40,220 nt of DNA from SAR116 cluster bacterium (GTDB taxonomy: Bacteria > Pseudomonadota > Alphaproteobacteria > Puniceispirillales > Puniceispirillaceae): the NCBI GenBank assembly GCA_004212735.1, contig SHBD01000013.1, positions 1 through 40,220 of the forward strand, written 5' to 3'. The notes under the pieces are model-generated. The model made no database searches. It was not told where the DNA came from and saw only the letters and a list, made by a program, of their open reading frames with translations. The position numbers and the translations under genes were made by a program. This document shows positions 9,000-15,393 of the stretch, piece after piece (the stretch's first letter is position 1; the number at the start of each line of letters is the position of its first letter).

Positions 9000-9446
9000 C
9001 TAAGCAGGCGTAGCCATCAGCCAGCGCGGCAGCGCGAACAGACTGAGACCAAGGCCATATTTAAAAATGACAAAAAGAAAGACCGACAGGCAAATGCCAG
9101 TCAGCGACGAGGCAAGCACTGCCGGTCTGATCTGATAGGAAATAGCCCCGGCAGCAAGTGCGGTTGGTAAAAGAAAGCCAAGAGGTTTCAATCCATAGGC
9201 ATAAAGTACAAGCACCAAAACGGCGATCAGCAAGCGAACAAATGTGGAAAGAGCAGGCCAGTTTGGTTCCGCGTCCGGGCGCAGCACCATCACACATCCC
9301 GAAACAAAGGCAACGGCAGAGATCAACATCGGAAATGCACTTGGCCCCAATGGATCAGCAAAAAAGGGTGTCTCAAGTTGGCTGGCGCTCGCAAAAAATG
9401 CGAGCGCCAGCACAGAGACGATCAATCCGGTAATCCGGTCGGACAT
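9000..9446 (-). CDS. tctB: tripartite tricarboxylate transporter, small permease TctB
   Basis: A 148-residue small membrane subunit with four hydrophobic segments (about residues 7-22, 37-55, 68-84 and 104-130), the usual TctB topology. The DPLGPSAFPMLISAV segment after helix 1 is a typical TctB hallmark. The start overlaps the tctC stop as TAATG, so the genes are translationally coupled. Sequence conservation in TctB is low; the assignment rests on topology, that motif and position between tctC and tctA. Confidence 0.9.
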   Translation of the reverse strand: MSDRITGLIVSVLALAFFASASQLETPFFADPLGPSAFPMLISAVAFVSGCVMVLRPDAEPNWPALSTFVRLLIAVLVLVLYAYGLKPLGFLLPTALAAGAISYQIRPAVLASSLTGICLSVFLFVIFKYGLGLSLFALPRWLMATPA

Positions 9447-10408
9447 TACTTCATCACACCCAGTTCAACAGACATGGCACGAACTTCGCCGATAACACCA
9501 TCGACATAAGACTGGAAATCGCCACCCACTTTGTTGAAAGGGGCGAGACCATTGGCCATCATGGCTTCTTTCCACTCAGGTGACGCACCAACCTTACGCA
9601 ACGCATCAGTCCATTTTCTGTAAGACGCATCAGACGCACCTTTTGGTGTGTAAAGACCCCGCCAGTTCACAGCGACCACGTCAATGCCCTGTTCCTTGGC
9701 AGTTGGAATGTCCTCAAAGCCGGGAATACGCTCATCAGTAAAGGATGCGAGAACACGCACATCACCTGATTTGATAAAACCGACAACGCCAGAAATATCG
9801 CCCGTCATGGCAGCGGTGAAACCGCCAACAGTCTGGGTGATGGCATCGGCATCACCATCAACGCCAATATATTTGACCTTTTTGATATCGGTGAAACCCT
9901 TGCGCTTGAGTGCCATCAGAACTTTGAGGTGGTCATAACCACCGGCAGCTGAGCCACCAGCAAAAGCATGTTTTGACGGATCGGCAATTACCGCATCAAG
10001 AAGATCATTGAGGTCCTTGTAAGGTGAATCCTTGGCGACAACGATCACCCCCGGATCCGCACCGATTGCACCCAAAAACCGCACCTGATCAGCGGTCATG
10101 CCGGAATAGGCATTTTGCGCCAGACGGGTTGCGGTTGCGGTTGACGCGGCGACAATCAGCGCGTCATCGGTGTTACGCTCATTAACGACATGTGTGAAGG
10201 CGAGACCACCTCCACCACCAGCCATGTTCGTCACCTGCAAGGGTGATTCAACGGCGCCGATGTCATGCATGATCTTGGTAATGCTACGGCAGGTAAAATC
10301 CCAACCGCCGCCAGGATTGGCGGGGGCAATACATTCAGCGGCGATAGATTGGCCTGCCAATCCAACACTGAAAACGGCAGCAAAAGCCATTTTTGAAAAA
10401 AGTCTCAT
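9446..10408 (-). CDS. tctC: tripartite tricarboxylate transporter substrate-binding protein TctC
   Basis: A 320-residue periplasmic binding protein of the Bug/TctC family. It opens with a signal peptide (MRLFSKMAFAAVFSVGLAGQSIAAE, cleavage likely after SIAA) followed by ECIAPANPGGGWDFTCR, the usual ligand-loop region, and GGGLAFTHVVN. The ATG at 10406-10408 has a strong GGGAGGA ribosome site; a TTG at 10423 lies inside that site and is rejected. First gene of the operon tctC-tctB-tctA-atuA-DUF4387, divergent from the response-regulator gene. The ligand is unknown; an AtuA-linked operon argues against plain citrate. Confidence 0.92.
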   Translation of the reverse strand: MRLFSKMAFAAVFSVGLAGQSIAAECIAPANPGGGWDFTCRSITKIMHDIGAVESPLQVTNMAGGGGGLAFTHVVNERNTDDALIVAASTATATRLAQNAYSGMTADQVRFLGAIGADPGVIVVAKDSPYKDLNDLLDAVIADPSKHAFAGGSAAGGYDHLKVLMALKRKGFTDIKKVKYIGVDGDADAITQTVGGFTAAMTGDISGVVGFIKSGDVRVLASFTDERIPGFEDIPTAKEQGIDVVAVNWRGLYTPKGASDASYRKWTDALRKVGASPEWKEAMMANGLAPFNKVGGDFQSYVDGVIGEVRAMSVELGVMK

Positions 10409-10483
10409 TCCAGTTCCTCCCAAAAAAATAAAGGCCGATTTGATTTGACCATCCGACCCATATCATTACCCTTTCCCACCAAG

Positions 10484-10512
10484 CTGACATTAACCTGACA
10501 TGAAACTGAAAA
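10484..10512. promoter_or_regulatory. direct repeats of OmpR/PhoB type between tctC operon and regulator gene
   Basis: CTGACAT occurs at 10484-10490 and again at 10495-10501, 11 bp apart (one helical turn), with CTGAAAA following at 10506. Spacing and sequence resemble the tandem half-sites bound by OmpR/PhoB-family winged-helix regulators. The site lies in the 109-bp divergent gap 10409-10517, so it could serve both autoregulation and control of tctC. It overlaps the ATG at 10500, which is one reason to prefer 10518 as the regulator start. No protein-binding evidence exists. Confidence 0.5.
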
Positions 10513-10517
10513 ATAAC

Positions 10518-11186
10518 ATGAAGGTATTGATCGTCGAAGATGAAACAAAGCTGGCGCTGTCATTGGCCGATCACTTCAAGCTGGGCGGTCATATCCCGGA
10601 AATTTCCGACACCGTTGCCACTGCCGCAGAACTGGTCTGCGTCACCCATTATGACATGATCCTGTTGGATATCATGCTGCCGGATGGTGATGGACGTGCA
10701 TTTCTGCGCTCGCTCAGGGCTGATCACGTTCAAACGCCAGTGATCGTCATGACCGCCCGGTCCGAAGTGTCTGATCGGGTGGATATGCTGGATTTTGGTG
10801 CTGATGATTATATCGTCAAACCCTTTGATTTCGCCGAATTGGAGGCCAGATGCCGGGCTGTTCTTCGGCGCAATATCGGGGCCAGTACAACAAAGGATCT
10901 GGTGGTCGGCGATATCACGCTGAACCCGCTGACCGCCGAGTTGCAAACGCCAGAAACTTGCTTCACGCTGCGCAATCGGGAATTACGGTTGCTGGAAATT
11001 TTCATGAATGCACCGAATATCCTATTCACCAAGGACCAGTTAGCAGATCGGTTGCTGAGCATTTCCGAAACAGTCAATGAAAACACCATCGAAGTCTATA
11101 TTGGCCGAATCCGCAAGAAATTGGCGGGCAGCTCGACACGCATCGAGACAATGCGGGGCATCGGCTACAAATTGACCTCATCATGA
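10518..11186 (+). CDS. OmpR-family response regulator, TctD-like
   Basis: A 222-residue two-component response regulator. The receiver domain (about 1-115) starts MKVLIVEDE with the acidic pocket; the phospho-acceptor is D51 in LLDIMLPDGDG, with T79 and K101 (KPFD) also present. The C-terminal winged helix (about 125-220) has the OmpR signatures LRNRELRLLEIFM and VNENTIEVYIGRIRKKL, ending RGIGYKL. An ATG at 10500 would add six residues, but neither start has a clear ribosome site; family convention and the operator overlap favour 10518. Followed by its kinase gene and divergent from tctCBA, the classic TctD/TctE arrangement for carboxylate-induced transport. Confidence 0.9.
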   Translation: MKVLIVEDETKLALSLADHFKLGGHIPEISDTVATAAELVCVTHYDMILLDIMLPDGDGRAFLRSLRADHVQTPVIVMTARSEVSDRVDMLDFGADDYIVKPFDFAELEARCRAVLRRNIGASTTKDLVVGDITLNPLTAELQTPETCFTLRNRELRLLEIFMNAPNILFTKDQLADRLLSISETVNENTIEVYIGRIRKKLAGSSTRIETMRGIGYKLTSS

Positions 11187-11252
11187 GATTTTGGACATGA
11201 GATTTTGGACATGAGATTCGGGGCATGAGATTTTGGACATGAGATTCGGGGC
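11183..11252. repeat. 14-bp tandem repeat separating regulator stop from kinase start
   Basis: Five 14-bp units start at 11183, 11197, 11211, 11225 and 11239, each beginning ATGAGATT and ending TTGGAC or CGGGGC; a sixth ATGAGATTT at 11253 is the kinase start. The first unit contains the regulator stop TGA as an ATGA overlap. The simplest history is an original ATGA-coupled junction whose downstream part was tandemly duplicated. Because 14 is not a multiple of 3, successive ATGs fall in different frames. Confidence 0.92.
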
Positions 11253-12638
11253 ATGAGATTTTTGCCGCAAACGCCATTATCGCTGAGGTGGCGATTGTTG
11301 TTGCCGCTTGTGAGCGCAGCGATTGTGATCTCACTGCTGTTCCTTTTGGTAATGCGCCAGATTACCGAACAGGCGGTGCAGGCGACACAAGACGCCCTGT
11401 TGAAAACGGCGGTCTCGTCAATTCTCGAACATACACGCTCAACCGATTATAATGTCGAAATTGATTTGCCATATGATGTGTTCACCATGCTGGGTGCCAT
11501 CAGTGAGGATAAAATCTATTATCGGATTGATCTCGATGGTGACTTGCTGACCGGCTATGAAGAATTGGAGCTGGCCAGCACCGCGCCCGTTGGATTGGAC
11601 CCGGTGCTGTCATCGACCGTTATTCGCGGAGTAAAGGTGCGAAAAGCGACGCTGCGCTCACGCCTGTTCATCAGCGGAACGCCACGTGTGATCTCAATCG
11701 CGGTGGCGCAGAGCCAATTGTTCCAAGAGAGCATCCTCGCCGAAATCTCGCGCAACGCGACCATCATCGGGATTGGTTTTCTGGCTTTTTCAATTTTTAT
11801 GGCCTTGTTGGTGACAACATCCTTTTTGCGGCCGGTCAATCTGCTGGCCGATGCGGTCAGCCGGCGTGGCCCGCATGATTTGCGCGATGTAAAACATCCG
11901 ACGCCGCTGGAGATGCTCCCGCTTGTATCCTCGTTGAACGGATTTATCCGCCGTTTACGCGGCACCTTGCGCCAGACCGAGAATTTCATCGCCGAGGCCG
12001 CGCATCATATCAGAACGCCGCTATCCGTGGTGAAATCTGAAAGCCAGCTTGCCCTGCGCAAATCAACCAATCCGGAAAGCCGCAAACATCTGCACAATAT
12101 CATTGGCGCAGTTGACAGGAGTAGCCGTTCGGCAAGCCAACTGCTTGACCATGCGCTCGTTCTCTATCGCTCGGAAAAGAACAATATGGACAGGCTTGAC
12201 CTTGCTAATCTAATCCTGCAGGTCGCCGATAGCCTACGCCCCGCTGCCGATTTGCGCGATATCAGCATCTCGGCAGAGACCTTTCCGTGTGAGCCTGTCT
12301 TTATTACTGCAGACCCGATTTTGATAGAGGTTGCGCTTCGCAACATGCTGGACAACGCAATCAAATATTCAAACCCGGATCAAATCGTGCAGATCCTGCT
12401 TAAAATGGATGACGCAACGGCCGAGATTAGCGTGATTGATCAGGGCCGCGGCATTGAGGGCGTCAATATCACAGGACCGCGCAAACGGTTTCGACGTGGC
12501 AGCAATGTCGAGGATGTGGTTGGCTCTGGCCTGGGACTTGCGATCATCTCCGAAATCTGTGTCACTGTCGGTGGGACATTCAGCCTGAAAAAGAACAAAG
12601 GAGGAGGCACATGCGCACATCTTCGACTGCCCGTGTGA
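11253..12638 (+). CDS. sensor histidine kinase, TctE/QseC-like
   Basis: A 461-residue inner-membrane sensor kinase. Transmembrane helices lie at about 14-35 and 171-191, enclosing a roughly 135-residue periplasmic domain of the two-component sensor N-terminal type. The dimerisation/phosphoacceptor motif is EAAHHIRTPLS with H252; the ATPase domain shows RNMLDNAIKYS (N box), DQGRGIEG (G1) and GSGLGLAI (G2). It should phosphorylate the preceding response regulator. The start ATG is the last of six near-identical repeats; each earlier ATGAGATT copy could attract ribosomes out of frame. Its last 28 bp overlap the next gene, suggesting coupling to the periplasmic protein. Confidence 0.9.
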   Translation: MRFLPQTPLSLRWRLLLPLVSAAIVISLLFLLVMRQITEQAVQATQDALLKTAVSSILEHTRSTDYNVEIDLPYDVFTMLGAISEDKIYYRIDLDGDLLTGYEELELASTAPVGLDPVLSSTVIRGVKVRKATLRSRLFISGTPRVISIAVAQSQLFQESILAEISRNATIIGIGFLAFSIFMALLVTTSFLRPVNLLADAVSRRGPHDLRDVKHPTPLEMLPLVSSLNGFIRRLRGTLRQTENFIAEAAHHIRTPLSVVKSESQLALRKSTNPESRKHLHNIIGAVDRSSRSASQLLDHALVLYRSEKNNMDRLDLANLILQVADSLRPAADLRDISISAETFPCEPVFITADPILIEVALRNMLDNAIKYSNPDQIVQILLKMDDATAEISVIDQGRGIEGVNITGPRKRFRRGSNVEDVVGSGLGLAIISEICVTVGGTFSLKKNKGGGTCAHLRLPV

Positions 12639-13690
12639 TCCGTCTGCTGACCATCTGGCTGATCTGGCTATTGGTGCCGACATTGCCGGCATTTCAGGCG
12701 GCTGCCTTTCAGATTGAGTTTGAACGTGTTTATGGTGATGCTGGTGCTTCTGGTGATGCCAAGACAATCATCAACATCCTGTCATCGACCGATAGTGAGC
12801 GCTTTCATCCGGTGATTGCCGGTTTTCTCGAACTCAACCCGGCGATGGCCGTGCGCTATGTCACCGCATCAACAACCGAAATCTATACCGCCATTGCCGA
12901 AGACAAAGAAGCATTCGATCTGGTGATTTCCTCGGCTATGGATCTGCAGATGAAATTGGCCAATGATGGCATGACGCGTTCGGTCCAATCCGCCGAGACG
13001 GCCACAGTTCCCGAATGGGCCCGATGGCGGACCAATGTGTTCGGCTTTGCACTTGAACCGGTTGCCTTGTTGATCTCACAAAAGGATTTTGAGGCACTGC
13101 CCCTGCCGAGAACACGGCGTGATCTGCTGGCGCTGATCCGTGATAATCCCGAAATTTTCAACAATCGGATCGCCACCTACAACCCGCATGTTTCGGGCGC
13201 TGGCTATCTTTTCTCCACCCAAGATTCGCGCCAGTCAGAGACTTTTTGGCGTCTTGCTGAGGTTATGGGCAGGCTGAATGCAAAGCTATTCTGCTGCACA
13301 AGCCAGATGATTGATGCGGTCGATCGCGGCGACATGGCAATCGCCTATAATGTGCTTGGCAGTTATGCCAATGCGACATTGCCAGACACCAGCAACGCCA
13401 AGCTCATCACCTTTGAGGATTATACCCATATTCTTTTGCGCACGGCGATCGTTCCAAAAACAGCGCAGAACCCGGGGAACGGCATCCACTTTTTGAATTT
13501 CATTGTCAGCCCCGAAGGACAGGAAATTCTGGATGAGGAGGCAAAATTGCCAAGCCTGCGAAACAATCTGATCAACCAGCTTGCCAACAGGAAACCCATT
13601 CGCCTCGGTTCTGGCCTGTTGGTGTTTTTGGATCGGTTGAAGAAAAACAGCTTCCTTCGTGAATGGGATGCCGCACTAATCCAGAATTAG
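12611..13690 (+). CDS. periplasmic substrate-binding protein, PgtC/AfuA-like, likely accessory sensor
   Basis: A 359-residue extracellular solute-binding protein of the iron(III)/phosphoglycerate-type group (COG1840-like fold). An N-terminal signal peptide (MRTSSTARVIRLLTIWLIWL...PAFQAAA) precedes the mature domain; the ending HFLNFIVSPEGQEIL is typical of this family. No permease or ATPase gene accompanies it; instead it overlaps the sensor kinase gene by 28 bp. Known precedent: PgtC, a periplasmic regulator encoded with the PgtA/PgtB two-component system in Salmonella. I infer that it binds the inducing ligand and signals to the kinase, rather than feeding an ABC importer. Convergent with the dmdA-like gene. 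Confidence 0.8.
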   Translation: MRTSSTARVIRLLTIWLIWLLVPTLPAFQAAAFQIEFERVYGDAGASGDAKTIINILSSTDSERFHPVIAGFLELNPAMAVRYVTASTTEIYTAIAEDKEAFDLVISSAMDLQMKLANDGMTRSVQSAETATVPEWARWRTNVFGFALEPVALLISQKDFEALPLPRTRRDLLALIRDNPEIFNNRIATYNPHVSGAGYLFSTQDSRQSETFWRLAEVMGRLNAKLFCCTSQMIDAVDRGDMAIAYNVLGSYANATLPDTSNAKLITFEDYTHILLRTAIVPKTAQNPGNGIHFLNFIVSPEGQEILDEEAKLPSLRNNLINQLANRKPIRLGSGLLVFLDRLKKNSFLREWDAALIQN

Positions 13691-13721
13691 GATGCGCGAC
13701 AACAACGATCTGACGCAGCAT

Positions 13722-14837
13722 CTAAAAGGGCAAGGCCGCAATGACGCCGTCTCTGGCGATGCCATCTGGCGTGTGGACCAGAAGCTCGGTGCCGATATCC
13801 CAATGCCCGGCTGCAATCATCGACATGCCGACATTGCAGTCAAGGCGCGGCGAAAAGATGCCTGATGTAATCTGGCCAAGGGGCCGGCCATCCCGGGCCG
13901 TGACCGGAAATGGCTTACCGCAGGGCGGTGTCCGGCCACCACCAAATTTGATCCCGCGCAGCATCTGCACCGGGCCATTGGCGGCGATGTTCTGAAGCGC
14001 TGTCCGGCCGATATACTCAACCTCATTGCCAAGATGACAAAGCGGCGCAAACCCACATTCAAGCGGATTGTTGGCGCGGGTAAACTCATTGCCGTAGGAC
14101 ATCAAGCCGCCCTCAATACGTTCAATCAAATTCGGACAGCCGGGGGTGATCTCATAGCCCTGACCGGCCTGCCAGATCACATCCCACAGATCCGCGCCAA
14201 GATGCCCGCCTTCAAGGTAAATCTCGTAACCGCCCTGTTTGCTGTAGCCTGAGCGCGCAATCACCTGGCTGGTGCCAAGAACGTCAAAGATGCCATATTC
14301 AAAATGACCAAGCGCGGCAATTGCCGAACCGAAAAGATCGGTCATCAGCGCCTCGGCCTTTGGCCCCTGAATGGCAAGCGGTGAAACATCTGGCTCAGTG
14401 ATGGCCACATCGAGACCCATGCCGACCGCCAAACCCTTGGCCCAGAGTAGAATGTCCGAATCCGCAATCGACAGCCAGAATTTGTCATCGGCGAGCTTTA
14501 GAAGCACCGGGTCATTCAACATGCCGGCATGTTCATCAATCAGCGGAACATAAAGACATTGCCCAACACGCGCCCGGCGCAGATCACGGGGGGTCATCAA
14601 TTGCACCAGCCGCGCCGCATCCGGGCCGGTGATCTGCACCTGACGCTGCACCGCCACATCCCAGATCTGGACATGCGTGCGCAGATGCCAGTAATCCTCC
14701 TCAACCGACGGCGCATAGGCCTTTGGCAGCAACATGTGATTGACCACGCTGAAGCCACGCACACCATGTGCTTCTGCGCTGTCTGTGTAGGGGGTGCGCC
14801 TGATCCGGCGTGACATGTTCAGCCCCGATTCCGCCAT
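13722..14837 (-). CDS. dmdA: GcvT/DmdA-family tetrahydrofolate-dependent demethylase (DMSP demethylase-like)
   Basis: A 371-residue GcvT-fold protein, close in length to DMSP demethylase. DmdA-like hallmarks: RRIRRTPYTDSAEAHGV, VNHMLLPKAY, VQIWDVAVQRQVQITG, IARSGYSKQGGYEIYLE, PGCPNLIERIEGGLMSYGNEF and NPLECGF. These resemble the SAR11 enzyme as I recall it far more than glycine-cleavage GcvT. DmdA moves a methyl group from dimethylsulfoniopropionate to THF. One difference: the remembered DmdA motif is SGWSKQGGYE, here SGYSKQGGYE, so substrate specificity may be shifted. The ATG at 14837 has GGAGAT upstream; MSRRIRRTP (14816) is an alternative. Last gene of the FMN-oxidase/ThDP/HIUase-like run, which is not a usual DMSP context. 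Sure of family, less of substrate. Confidence 0.72.
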   Translation of the reverse strand: MAESGLNMSRRIRRTPYTDSAEAHGVRGFSVVNHMLLPKAYAPSVEEDYWHLRTHVQIWDVAVQRQVQITGPDAARLVQLMTPRDLRRARVGQCLYVPLIDEHAGMLNDPVLLKLADDKFWLSIADSDILLWAKGLAVGMGLDVAITEPDVSPLAIQGPKAEALMTDLFGSAIAALGHFEYGIFDVLGTSQVIARSGYSKQGGYEIYLEGGHLGADLWDVIWQAGQGYEITPGCPNLIERIEGGLMSYGNEFTRANNPLECGFAPLCHLGNEVEYIGRTALQNIAANGPVQMLRGIKFGGGRTPPCGKPFPVTARDGRPLGQITSGIFSPRLDCNVGMSMIAAGHWDIGTELLVHTPDGIARDGVIAALPF

Positions 14838-14890
14838 CAAATCATCTCCGTTCTGCGTGTCTTATGTAGTGGTATGCCAGCCTGTCACGA

Positions 14891-15238
14891 TCAACTCGAC
14901 CACCAGCAGGAATAGCTGTTCGGCGACATGATGACCGGAATATGATAGCGGGCGTCCGGGTCCGGCATGGAAAACCGGATGACGATCTCATGCAGAATCT
15001 GCGTCCCGGTCACCGGAATCTCGCGCCCGGAAAAATACGCACCGCTGGCAATCACCATCTCATAGCCAGCGTCAGTGACGACTGCCACATCCTGCTGGAA
15101 GCGCCCACCCTGATCGCTCTGTTCCTCGAAAACAACCAACCTCTCGCCATCGGCGGCAATCTGGATCAAGGTGACGGTGACCTCCCCCGCATGGGTGCCG
15201 TCAACACCGTTGAGCAAATGCGATGAAAGAACTGCCAT
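14891..15238 (-). CDS. transthyretin-like / 5-hydroxyisourate hydrolase-like protein with altered C-terminus
   Basis: A 115-residue transthyretin-fold protein. Family features: VLSSHLLNGVDG at the start (H7), SDQGGRF (R46), GAYFSGREIP, PDPDARYHIPVIMSP (H99). H7, R46 and H99 match the catalytic His/Arg/His of 5-hydroxyisourate hydrolase, which opens a cyclic ureide in urate breakdown. However, the signature ending YRGS is replaced by WWSS, so the active-site rim differs. No other urate genes are present in the window. No signal peptide. The ATG has a GAGGGGAAA ribosome site. It sits between the ThDP-enzyme and dmdA-like genes on the same strand, so a ring-opening role in that pathway is an inference. 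Confidence 0.75.
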   Translation of the reverse strand: MAVLSSHLLNGVDGTHAGEVTVTLIQIAADGERLVVFEEQSDQGGRFQQDVAVVTDAGYEMVIASGAYFSGREIPVTGTQILHEIVIRFSMPDPDARYHIPVIMSPNSYSCWWSS

Positions 15239-15284
15239 TTGTTTCCCCTCTAAAAAACGTCTGTGAGCCTGCGCGGCCTCAAAT

Positions 15285-15393
15285 CTATTCGATGGAGGCC
15301 CTGTTTGATGGAGGCCCTGTTTGATGGAGGCCCTGCTTGATGGGGCCTCATTCGATGGATGGTCCTGTTTGATGGGGCCTTATTCGATGGATG
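15285..15393. repeat. 15-17-bp tandem repeat at the 3' end of the ThDP-enzyme gene
   Basis: About seven imperfect units of 14-17 bp (plus-strand CTGTTTGATGGAGGCC and variants such as TTATTCGATGGATG) fill most of the 141-bp gap between the ThDP-enzyme stop and the HIUase-like gene start. The gene's own last codons and stop (TTA at 15380-15382 on the plus strand) form the first unit in the direction of transcription, so the array seems to have grown from the end of the coding region. Two larger units of about 32 bp (15348-15379 against the adjoining copy at the gene end) can also be seen. Confidence 0.85.
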
